A stretch of DNA of 6,206 nt, taken from contig CAJOJC010000075.1 in assembly GCA_905234775.1 (NCBI GenBank), forward strand, positions 3,203 through 9,408. The letters run 5' to 3'. The position numbers were made by a program, and so were the translations under genes. Below the pieces are notes generated by a model, which was given only the letters and a program-made list of their open reading frames with translations, was not told the origin of the DNA and did no database searches. The DNA is from an uncultured Bacteroidales bacterium (lineage in GTDB: Bacteria; Bacteroidota; Bacteroidia; Bacteroidales; UBA932). Numbering within the stretch: position 1 is the stretch's first letter; the number at the start of each line of letters is the position of its first letter. Shown here in pieces: positions 1-5,600 of the stretch.

Positions 1-1683
1 ATCCTCGTCACCGGACAGAAGGGCAAGTTCTCCTTCAGCGCAAACATCACAGCCGTTCGCCAGCAGATGGACGGCATCGACATAATGAACAGCATGAAGA
101 ATCTCGACGCCTCCGGCAACATCGTCTCCGACCTCACGATGACGGGATCCCAGGACCAGCTTGCTCCTGGCATCTACTCCGACATCTCAGCCAGCTACGA
201 GATCGACTCGCTGCGCCTCGTTACCGCCACCTTCGGCAACATGGACTTCAACACCGTTGAAAATGGGAACTTCAACAGCGTGATGACCAGCGGTGACGGC
301 TCGACTCTCTTCTCCTACGACTCCAAGATTAATACGGCTTACAGATTCGGCAACTACCACGCGGGCCTGGACTACCAACGTTCGTTCGCTGGGATCGAGG
401 GACGTGCGTTTACAGCATCATACCTCCTCTCCACCCGCCCCACGGTTAACGACAACTACTCCTACTACAACGGCTTCGAGACCGACCGCCATTCCTACGA
501 CAAGCAGAATATGGTAGAGCAGACCGCCCAGCTCGACTACACTACCCCCTGGGGCGAGGGCGGCAGCTTCTCGACCGGCGCGAAGTTCATCTCCAGGGCC
601 AATACCTCGAACTCGGAGTACTTCCTCCTGAGCGGCGGCGACTGGGCCAGGAACGATGCCGGCAGCGTGCAGTTCTCACACCTCAACTCGATCGTAGCCG
701 GGTACGGCGAGTACACCCTCTCGCGCGAGAAGTGGAGCGCCAAAGCCGGCCTTCGCTATGAGCATACCTTCCAGCAGGTCAAATACCTCAGCGGCGCGGG
801 CACGGACTTCGACCTCGACTATGGCAACTTCGTGCCCTCGGCCAGCGTGCAGTACAACCTCACCCAGATGTCCAACATCGGTCTCTCGTATAACCTGCGC
901 ATCCACCGCCCGGGCATCGGCTACCTCAACCCCTACGTGAACCGTTCGGACATCTACTCCATCGAATACGGAAACGTCAACCTCCAGACCGAGAAGTCCC
1001 ACAACATCGGTCTCATCTGGAACTACTACTCCCCCGTCGTGATGGTCAACCTCACCGGCCGTTATGCCTTCTGCAACAACGAGATCGAGCAGTATAGTTT
1101 CTTCGACGGCGACGGCGTCCTCAACACCACCTACGACAATATCGCCACCAAGCACGACTACGGCGTAAGCGCGTTCATCAACCTCAACCTCGGCGATAAA
1201 ACTCGCATCTACACCAATATGAGCGGCGGCTACGTAGATCTCTACAGCGAGGCCCGCAATCTCCATGGAGGCGGCTGGGAGTTCGACGCATATACCGGTC
1301 TGCAGCACACCCTGCCCTGGGATCTGCGCCTGAGCGTCAACTATATGTACAACTCCAAGGACTACCAGCTCGACGGCTATATGGACGGCTTCTCAGCCCT
1401 GATGCTCGGCCTCACGAAGAGCTTCTTCGAGGACAAGTTCTCGGTCAGCCTCTCCGGCGCCACCGGACTTAATAAGGGCGGAAGCATCGCGGTCGCCCGC
1501 CATACCCGCGGCGCGGACTACATTACCGATATGAACGTCAAGGTTCCTCTGGCCCGCGTAGGCATCAGCCTGAGCTACCGCTTCGGTAACTCCCAGAACG
1601 TCAAAGTCAAGAAGACCAACCGTTCCATCACCAACGACGACGTCATGCAGAAGAGCTCCGGCGCCACTAACACCGGAATCTAG
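1..1683 (+). CDS. Outer membrane beta-barrel protein (TonB-dependent receptor-like, OMP_b-brl_3 type), C-terminal part
   Basis: The reading frame is open from the first base of the window, so the ATG at 67 is internal and about 560 C-terminal residues are visible. The sequence is a run of amphipathic strands rich in Tyr, Asn, Gly and Ser with many aromatic ends (for example SYNLRIHRPG, YNYYSPVVMVNLTGRYAF, LGLTKSFFEDKFSVSLSG). This is the pattern of a large outer membrane barrel. The near-terminal strand ISLSYRFG is followed by a polar tail of about 31 residues (KVKKTNRSITNDDV), which I recognise from Bacteroidetes 'outer membrane beta-barrel family' proteins (PF14905 type). Family members usually have a signal peptide, a carboxypeptidase-like domain and a plug before the barrel; those would lie left of the window. 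The substrate cannot be inferred. It stops at TAG 1681-1683, just before a strong terminator, so it is the last gene of its unit. Confidence 0.88.
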   Translation: MLVTGQKGKFSFSANITAVRQQMDGIDIMNSMKNLDASGNIVSDLTMTGSQDQLAPGIYSDISASYEIDSLRLVTATFGNMDFNTVENGNFNSVMTSGDGSTLFSYDSKINTAYRFGNYHAGLDYQRSFAGIEGRAFTASYLLSTRPTVNDNYSYYNGFETDRHSYDKQNMVEQTAQLDYTTPWGEGGSFSTGAKFISRANTSNSEYFLLSGGDWARNDAGSVQFSHLNSIVAGYGEYTLSREKWSAKAGLRYEHTFQQVKYLSGAGTDFDLDYGNFVPSASVQYNLTQMSNIGLSYNLRIHRPGIGYLNPYVNRSDIYSIEYGNVNLQTEKSHNIGLIWNYYSPVVMVNLTGRYAFCNNEIEQYSFFDGDGVLNTTYDNIATKHDYGVSAFINLNLGDKTRIYTNMSGGYVDLYSEARNLHGGGWEFDAYTGLQHTLPWDLRLSVNYMYNSKDYQLDGYMDGFSALMLGLTKSFFEDKFSVSLSGATGLNKGGSIAVARHTRGADYITDMNVKVPLARVGISLSYRFGNSQNVKVKKTNRSITNDDVMQKSSGATNTGI

Positions 1684-1703
1684 AACACGAGATTTGCAGA
1701 AAC

Positions 1704-1749
1704 TTGGTACTAACCTGCGGAATTCCCCGCGGGTTAGTACCAACTTTTT
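1704..1749 (+). terminator. Rho-independent terminator after the outer membrane barrel gene
   Basis: The arms TTGGTACTAACC (1704-1715) and GGTTAGTACCAA (1732-1743) are perfectly complementary. The stem continues inward with one G-U pair (1716/1731) and four G-C pairs (1717-1720 with 1727-1730), giving about 17 pairs around a six-base loop (1721-1726). A C and then five T (1745-1749) follow. It begins about 20 bases after the stop codon at 1683. This is one of the clearest signals in the window. Confidence 0.93.
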
Positions 1750-1751
1750 AT

Positions 1752-1759
1752 TAAATTTG
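1752..1759 (+). promoter_or_regulatory. Possible Bacteroidetes -7 box (TAAATTTG) for the FNT gene
   Basis: TAAATTTG matches the Bacteroidetes primary-sigma -7 consensus TAnnTTTG and lies just after the terminator T-run. No clear -33 TTTG element is seen, because the expected position falls in the distal arm of the terminator stem. Only eight bases separate the box from the ATG at 1768, so a transcript from here would have almost no leader. The AT-rich spacer could give such a match by chance. Confidence 0.4.
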
Positions 1760-1767
1760 TATTCGTT

Positions 1768-2337
1768 ATGGAAGAAAATCGTCGTTCGCTTTTTGCCGGC
1801 ATCCTTATCGGTTTGGGTGCATACGGCTTCCTGGCCCTCGGAGGAATCCCGGGCGCAGTCATTTTCGCATTCGGACTCATAGGCGTAGTACTTTCGGGCA
1901 CTCCCCTCTATACGGGCCGCGCGGGCGTGATGACCGATATCAAGGCGCTGACATGGATATGGCTGTACAATGCCCTGGGCTGCGTGCTGATCGGACTGCT
2001 GGTGCTCAGCATCGGCGGCGCGCCTAAGGCGTCGGCCGAGACGGTAGTTGCCGGCAGGCTGGCCGTCGGTCCCTGGAGGGCGTTCCTGCGCGCCGTCGGT
2101 TGCGGACTTATCATCGACATCGCCGTCTGGCTCTATAGGACCACCAAATCAATCCTCCCGGTGCTGTTCGGCGTGCCTCTCTTCATCCTCTGCGGCTTCT
2201 ATCACAGTATCGCTGACGTCGTGTATCTGGTCGCCGCATGGAAGTGGAGTCCGGATATTCTCTGGTACTACCCGATCATCGTGCTCGGTAACTACGTCGG
2301 CTGCAACGTCCGCCGCATAGTTCTGCCGGCCCAATAG
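1768..2337 (+). CDS. Compact formate/nitrite transporter (FNT) family membrane channel
   Basis: A 189-residue, very hydrophobic protein with about six membrane segments (roughly 7-24, 26-43, 57-83, 101-123, 128-156, 162-185). The FNT landmarks appear in order: a GxxLYTGR loop at 44-51, like the omega loop that breaks helix 2 (GxELFTGN in relatives); Asn68 in helix 3; AVWL at 119-122; CGFYHSIAD at 142-150, matching GFEHSxAN of helix 5 with the central pore His at 146; and LGNYVG at 173-178 in helix 6. Lys127 lies about where the pore lysine of FocA is found. FNT proteins are pentameric channels that pass formate, nitrite, hydrosulfide or related small anions; which one applies here cannot be told. 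The protein is far shorter than the usual 255-285 residues and has nearly no termini. Tyr145 and Asp150 replace the usual Glu and Asn beside the His. No SD is seen before the ATG, and the gene is probably transcribed alone. Confidence 0.8.
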   Translation: MEENRRSLFAGILIGLGAYGFLALGGIPGAVIFAFGLIGVVLSGTPLYTGRAGVMTDIKALTWIWLYNALGCVLIGLLVLSIGGAPKASAETVVAGRLAVGPWRAFLRAVGCGLIIDIAVWLYRTTKSILPVLFGVPLFILCGFYHSIADVVYLVAAWKWSPDILWYYPIIVLGNYVGCNVRRIVLPAQ

Positions 2338-2354
2338 ATTGCCGCCCAGGTCTT

Positions 2355-3239
2355 CTATTTTCGAGGTTCGGGGTGAATGGTGACGATAGTGTTCGTGCCG
2401 AAGCGTTCGCGGAGGCGTTTTTCGATTTCGGAAACTATAGCATGAGCGTCGTGGAGTGACATCTCACCGCTGAGGCGCACGTGCGCCTCGATCGCAACGC
2501 GGTTGCCGATGCGGCGAGTGCGCAGATTGTGCGGCTCGCTGACCTCGGGGAATTCGCCTATTATATCTTCGATGTCTTTTTCAGCTGAGGCTGGCAGGGA
2601 TTCGTCGGTAAGTTCGCCGGTACTGTCGCGGAAAAGATCCCAGGCGACTTTCACCAGCATCGCGCCTACTACTATCGAGGCGAGAGGATCGAGCACGGCC
2701 CAGCGATCCCCGAGGAGGATCGCGCCGCCGATGCCCACGGCCGCGCCGATCGAGGAAAGCGCGTCGCTGCGATGGTGCCAGGCGTTAGCCACAACCGCCG
2801 GAGAGTCGAGCGCTTTCCCCCGCGCGGCCGTGTATCTGTAAAGTATTTCTTTAACGACTATCGAAATCAGCGCCGCCCATAGCGCCAGCTTTCCGGGAAC
2901 TACGAGTACGTCGCCCTGGAGCCAGCGGGCGAACTTAACCGCACCGTTTACGATGATTCCAATCGCCGCGCCCGCCAGAGCCAGGGCGACGAAAAATGTC
3001 GCGAGAGTCTCGAACTTTCCATGACCGTAGTCATGCGTCTCGTCCTGCGGTTTAGCGCCCACGCGAACGAACACCAGAACTATGATATCAGTAACAAAAT
3101 CCGACAGCGAATGGACCGCATCCGCAACCATCGCGGCGGAATGTCCAACGATACCGGCCACGAATTTGAACACCAGAAGCGCCAGATTTCCGATGCTCCC
3201 GATAATGGTTACCAAAGTCAGTTCTTTCGCCCGTTCCAT
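2355..3239 (-). CDS. Cation diffusion facilitator (CDF) family efflux transporter, zinc-type signature
   Basis: 294 residues if begun at the ATG at 3239 (MERAKELTLV), which fits the family length of about 290-300. Six membrane segments (about 7-30, 36-60, 78-100, 118-136, 158-178, 183-201) precede a cytoplasmic domain (about 205-294). The transport site has His43-x3-Asp47 in helix 2 (AVHSLSD) and His155-x3-Asp159 in helix 5 (HHRSD). This HD/HD arrangement is typical of Zn2+/H+ antiporters, whereas FieF has Asp in helix 2. YGHGKFE (71-77) between helices 2 and 3 is a family hallmark. The C-terminal domain keeps His237, His253, His266 and His289-Pro-Glu291, at positions resembling the FieF dimer metal sites. 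Expected role: export of Zn2+, or a similar divalent metal, across the inner membrane. An in-frame ATG at 3293 would add 18 residues, but it crosses the divergent promoter boxes and adds no conserved sequence. The gene stands alone and faces the FNT gene. Confidence 0.92.
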   Translation of the reverse strand: MERAKELTLVTIIGSIGNLALLVFKFVAGIVGHSAAMVADAVHSLSDFVTDIIVLVFVRVGAKPQDETHDYGHGKFETLATFFVALALAGAAIGIIVNGAVKFARWLQGDVLVVPGKLALWAALISIVVKEILYRYTAARGKALDSPAVVANAWHHRSDALSSIGAAVGIGGAILLGDRWAVLDPLASIVVGAMLVKVAWDLFRDSTGELTDESLPASAEKDIEDIIGEFPEVSEPHNLRTRRIGNRVAIEAHVRLSGEMSLHDAHAIVSEIEKRLRERFGTNTIVTIHPEPRK

Positions 3240-3244
3240 ACATG

Positions 3245-3252
3245 CAAAATTA
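3245..3252 (-). promoter_or_regulatory. Candidate -7 box (TAATTTTG on the minus strand) for the CDF gene
   Basis: Read on the minus strand, the bases are TAATTTTG, a full match to TAnnTTTG, with five bases between the box and the ATG at 3239. A transcript initiated from it would start at or within a few bases of the start codon. No good -33 TTTG is visible; that position overlaps the plus-strand box at 3266-3273. Confidence 0.45.
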
Positions 3253-3265
3253 CGGAAATTATTTG

Positions 3266-3273
3266 TACCTTTG
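3266..3273 (+). promoter_or_regulatory. Bacteroidetes-type -7 box (TACCTTTG) for the exported hydrolase gene
   Basis: TACCTTTG fits TAnnTTTG exactly and is preceded by the AT-rich run TGCAAAATTACGGAAATTATTTG (3243-3265), a layout common before Bacteroidales genes. The -33 element is weak. Transcription would start near 3278-3280, leaving a leader of about 27 bases that is A-rich and lacks a Shine-Dalgarno sequence before the ATG at 3307. Confidence 0.7.
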
Positions 3274-3306
3274 AATCCGCATAATGATAACACTAACCAA
3301 TCAGAT

Positions 3307-4302
3307 ATGAAAAAATTCCATGACCTTGCGGTGTTTGCCGCAATGGCGATTCTTGCATCTTCCTGCGTCGCAGGTAAGTTTATGTCGGGCTATGCCCTCA
3401 CCCCGGAACCCCACGGATCAGATCCCAAAGAAATTGCACGTACCCGCGCTAAGGCAGACTCCCTGATGCCCGGCAGTACCGCATGGTACGACGGCCTTAA
3501 GGAGCAGGGTGTCCTGAAAGACACTTTCATCGTCGGTTACCGCAACTTTAAGATTCACGCTTGCTACGTTCCGGCTAAAGATCCCGCAACAGCAGAAGGT
3601 ACCGCTATCGTTGTCCATGGCTATGGAGACAACCACTTCGTGTTCCTGTACCTGGTCCGCATGTACCGCGACAAGTTCAACTACAACGTCCTCTTCCCGG
3701 ATCTGCAGTATCACGGCTACTCCGAGGGAGACCATGCCCAGATGGGTTGGTACGACCGTCTCGATGTTGAAGAGTGGGTCCATGTCGCCCACGAAATCTT
3801 CCATGACGACTTCATGGTGCTCCACGGCGTGTCGATGGGTGCAGCTACCGTCATGATGGCCAGCGGCGATTATATGCCTGGCTACGTAAAAGCATATGTA
3901 GAGGACTGCGGCTACAGCTCAGTAATCATGCAGTTCAACAACAACCGTCGCCAGAGCTTCTGGTTCGTCCCTGCAGACGTTCTTCAGAGCGCCAGCTACG
4001 TAACTAAGAAAAACTATGGCTGGGGCTTCTGGGAGGCATCTTCAACCAAGCAACTCGAGAAGTGCGACCGCCCGATGCTCTTCATCCATGGCGATGCAGA
4101 CGACTTCGTTCCGACCTCACACGCCTATAGGAACTACAGGGCAAAGAAACACGGCTATAAAGAGCTTTGGATTACAGAAGGCGCAGTCCACGCCAACTCC
4201 TACGCCAAATACCCCGAAGAGTATGAGGCCCGCGTAAAGGCTTTCCTCGAAAAGGTAAAGGCCGGAGAGGCAACTGAGGAAAACATTCCGGTATTCAAAT
4301 AA
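3307..4302 (+). CDS. Exported alpha/beta hydrolase, probable lipoprotein
   Basis: 331 residues from ATG 3307, chosen because MKKFHD followed by a hydrophobic run and ASSC (17-20) forms a lipoprotein-like signal with Cys20 as the likely lipidated residue. Ala at -3 is less usual, so simple signal cleavage remains possible. The hydrolase fold shows the oxyanion-hole motif VVHGYGDN (102-109), PDLQYHGYSEG (131-141), the nucleophile elbow GVSMGAA with Ser176, VEDCGYSSV (198-206), HGDADDFVP (261-269) with probable catalytic Asp265, and GAVHANSY (292-299) with catalytic His295. The complete triad and the HGVSMGAATVMM signature resemble the broad esterase/'alpha/beta hydrolase' group related to PF12146 (BaeR/YjcH-like in Firmicutes). 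The substrate is unknown; an ester or acyl bond cleaved in the periplasm or at the cell surface is the safest guess. The frame is open upstream to 3082, but that stretch lies over the opposite-strand CDF gene and the promoter. It is a single-gene unit. Confidence 0.88.
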   Translation: MKKFHDLAVFAAMAILASSCVAGKFMSGYALTPEPHGSDPKEIARTRAKADSLMPGSTAWYDGLKEQGVLKDTFIVGYRNFKIHACYVPAKDPATAEGTAIVVHGYGDNHFVFLYLVRMYRDKFNYNVLFPDLQYHGYSEGDHAQMGWYDRLDVEEWVHVAHEIFHDDFMVLHGVSMGAATVMMASGDYMPGYVKAYVEDCGYSSVIMQFNNNRRQSFWFVPADVLQSASYVTKKNYGWGFWEASSTKQLEKCDRPMLFIHGDADDFVPTSHAYRNYRAKKHGYKELWITEGAVHANSYAKYPEEYEARVKAFLEKVKAGEATEENIPVFK

Positions 4303-4319
4303 TAGCCCCTTAAATAATC

Positions 4320-4352
4320 AAATTAGGTCCCCCAAAACGAGGGACCTAATTT
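4320..4352. terminator. Terminator hairpin between convergent genes, probably bidirectional
   Basis: AAATTAGGTCCC (4320-4331) and GGGACCTAATTT (4341-4352) form a perfect 12-pair stem around a nine-base loop (4332-4340). The A/T-rich base of the stem supplies a T-rich 3' side in either direction (TAATTTATTTA on +, CTAATTTGATTATTT on -). It starts 17 bases after the hydrolase stop at 4302 and ends 9 bases before the oxidoreductase stop at 4362, so it can serve both genes. Confidence 0.87.
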
Positions 4353-4361
4353 ATTTACTAG

Positions 4362-5597
4362 CTACTCCCACCGCTTTTCGGCAGAGTCGACTTCGCGCTT
4401 TAATTTATCGGGAAGATCGGCGATGCATTTATTGCATTTCATCTCCAGCGAGTACATACGGCCGATACAGTAATTGGAATGGCCGCAGGGGCTCTTTGTC
4501 AGTTCACCGGAACGAAGTTTATTAACGAAGTCTGTGTCGCGAATCAGGGCGCGTGCCATCTGCATCGCGCAGAAGCCCTCGTTCAATACCTCTTCCATCT
4601 TCGACAGCGACACCATGCCTCCTACGTATATCAGCGGCATCGAAACCGCCGCGCGGAACTTCTTAGCATCCTCCAGGAAGTACGCCTCTTTATACGGAAC
4701 GGTAGGGATCAGAAGACGGCCGCAGAGCCATAGCATCGCCTGCAGCCACCAGAACTTCTTCGTGTCCATATAGTGGGCGAAGGTCTTAAGAGGCATCGCC
4801 CCGCGCATCACCTCCATCGGCGCCTTGCTTACGAAGCCTGCCGACAAAACCAACGCATGAACGCCCAGCCTCTCCAGTTCGCGCGCCACTTCCAGACACT
4901 CCCCTTCCTGCATGCCGCCGCGGAATCCGTCGTGCATATTCATCTTCACGACTACTCCCATATCGTCGCCCGCCGCCTCAAGAACGCGCTTAATTACTCG
5001 CCTCATCAGCCTCATCCTGTTATCCAACGAGCCGCCGTATTCGTCGTGGCGGTGGTTGGTGTACGGCGAGAGGAACTGGCTGATAAGATAACCATGGCCG
5101 GCGTGGATCTCCACGCAGTCAAACCCGGCCTCACGAGCTAGATCAACCGCATGGCCGAAGTCCTCAACCAACTGATCAATCTCCGATATTTTAAGCGCAC
5201 GACAGAAAGTCGGTGAATAGATATTGAACCCGCCTGAAGCGCCTACAGGCATACATCCGCAAGTCGAGCGATGGGTCATGTTGCCGCAATGGCCGAGCTG
5301 GATGGAGCATTTAGCGCCGGCGGCATGGACCTCGTCGGTTATGCGCTTGAGTCCGGGAACAATCTCTTCGCGCATCCAGAGCTGGCCGTCGAATGACAGA
5401 CCGCTCTGGTTCACGGATGCATAAGCGAGCGTGGTCATTCCTACTCCGCCGCGCGCGACCGCGACATGGTAGTCGTAAAGATCCTGTGAGGGACTGTTGC
5501 CGTAAGCCATGTTCTCGAATGCTGCCGAACGGATGATTCGGTTGCGAAGCGTCACCGGCCCGATATTGACCGGGGTGAAAACGGGTGAATCAATCAT
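4362..5597 (-). CDS. NADH:flavin oxidoreductase, Old Yellow Enzyme family, with C-terminal Cys motif
   Basis: 411 residues. An FMN-binding TIM barrel is shown by FTPVNIGPVTLRNRIIRSA (7-25), QLGHCG (100-105), EIHAGHGYLISQFLSP (163-178) with substrate-anion-binding His165/His168 and Tyr170, NHRHDEYGGSLDNRMRL (181-197), VVKMNMHDGF (216-225) and PLIYVGGM (321-328). These are classic OYE-family elements. The C-terminus carries Cys371, Cys377, Cys388 and Cys391, recalling the Fe-S motif after the barrel in FadH/BaiCD-type enzymes. However, Ser374 occupies a spot where I would expect Cys (C-x-H-C-N-x-C), and no second NAD(P)-binding half is present. A Trp/Leu-rich stretch (282-298) is unusually hydrophobic. 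Family members reduce activated C=C bonds of enones or enoyl-CoAs. It follows the SRD5A-like gene after three bases, so the two are surely co-transcribed; a 3-oxo-delta4 steroid or bile acid substrate is inferred from that context only. The product is probably cytoplasmic. The ATG at 5597 gives the expected N-terminus. Confidence 0.9.
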   Translation of the reverse strand: MIDSPVFTPVNIGPVTLRNRIIRSAAFENMAYGNSPSQDLYDYHVAVARGGVGMTTLAYASVNQSGLSFDGQLWMREEIVPGLKRITDEVHAAGAKCSIQLGHCGNMTHRSTCGCMPVGASGGFNIYSPTFCRALKISEIDQLVEDFGHAVDLAREAGFDCVEIHAGHGYLISQFLSPYTNHRHDEYGGSLDNRMRLMRRVIKRVLEAAGDDMGVVVKMNMHDGFRGGMQEGECLEVARELERLGVHALVLSAGFVSKAPMEVMRGAMPLKTFAHYMDTKKFWWLQAMLWLCGRLLIPTVPYKEAYFLEDAKKFRAAVSMPLIYVGGMVSLSKMEEVLNEGFCAMQMARALIRDTDFVNKLRSGELTKSPCGHSNYCIGRMYSLEMKCNKCIADLPDKLKREVDSAEKRWE

Positions 5598-5600
5598 AGT

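Noticed and set aside
676..1308. 210-codon open frame on the minus strand inside the outer membrane barrel gene
   Set aside because: It is low in complexity (Val, Ala, Glu, Asp repeats), matches no family I know, and is the mirror of the well-supported plus-strand frame in GC-rich DNA.
67..1683. Taking the ATG at 67 as the true start of the barrel protein
   Set aside because: The frame is open and coding-like to base 1, there is no signal peptide after 67, and the visible sequence starts within a barrel.
1704..1743. Reading the perfect inverted repeat as an operator or insertion-element end
   Set aside because: A 17-pair stem with a six-base loop and following T-run directly after a stop codon is fully explained as an intrinsic terminator; no flanking duplication or transposase gene is present.
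3240..3293. Upstream ATG at 3293 for the CDF gene (18 extra residues)
   Set aside because: The extra residues cross both divergent promoter boxes and are not hydrophobic or conserved; starting at 3239 gives the usual family N-terminus and length.
3082..3306. In-frame 75-residue N-terminal extension of the exported hydrolase from the ATG at 3082
   Set aside because: It would lie over the start of the opposite-strand CDF gene and the promoter boxes, has no conserved content, and would bury the clear signal sequence that begins at 3307.
3307..4302. Assigning the exported hydrolase to the steroid/bile acid pathway, for example as a steroid ester hydrolase
   Set aside because: It is convergent with the reductase pair, is separated from it by a strong terminator, and has no sequence feature pointing to such a substrate.
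4773..5141. 122-codon plus-strand open frame inside the flavin oxidoreductase gene
   Set aside because: It is a shadow of the OYE gene, whose motifs are unmistakable on the other strand; the predicted protein has no recognisable domain or promoter.
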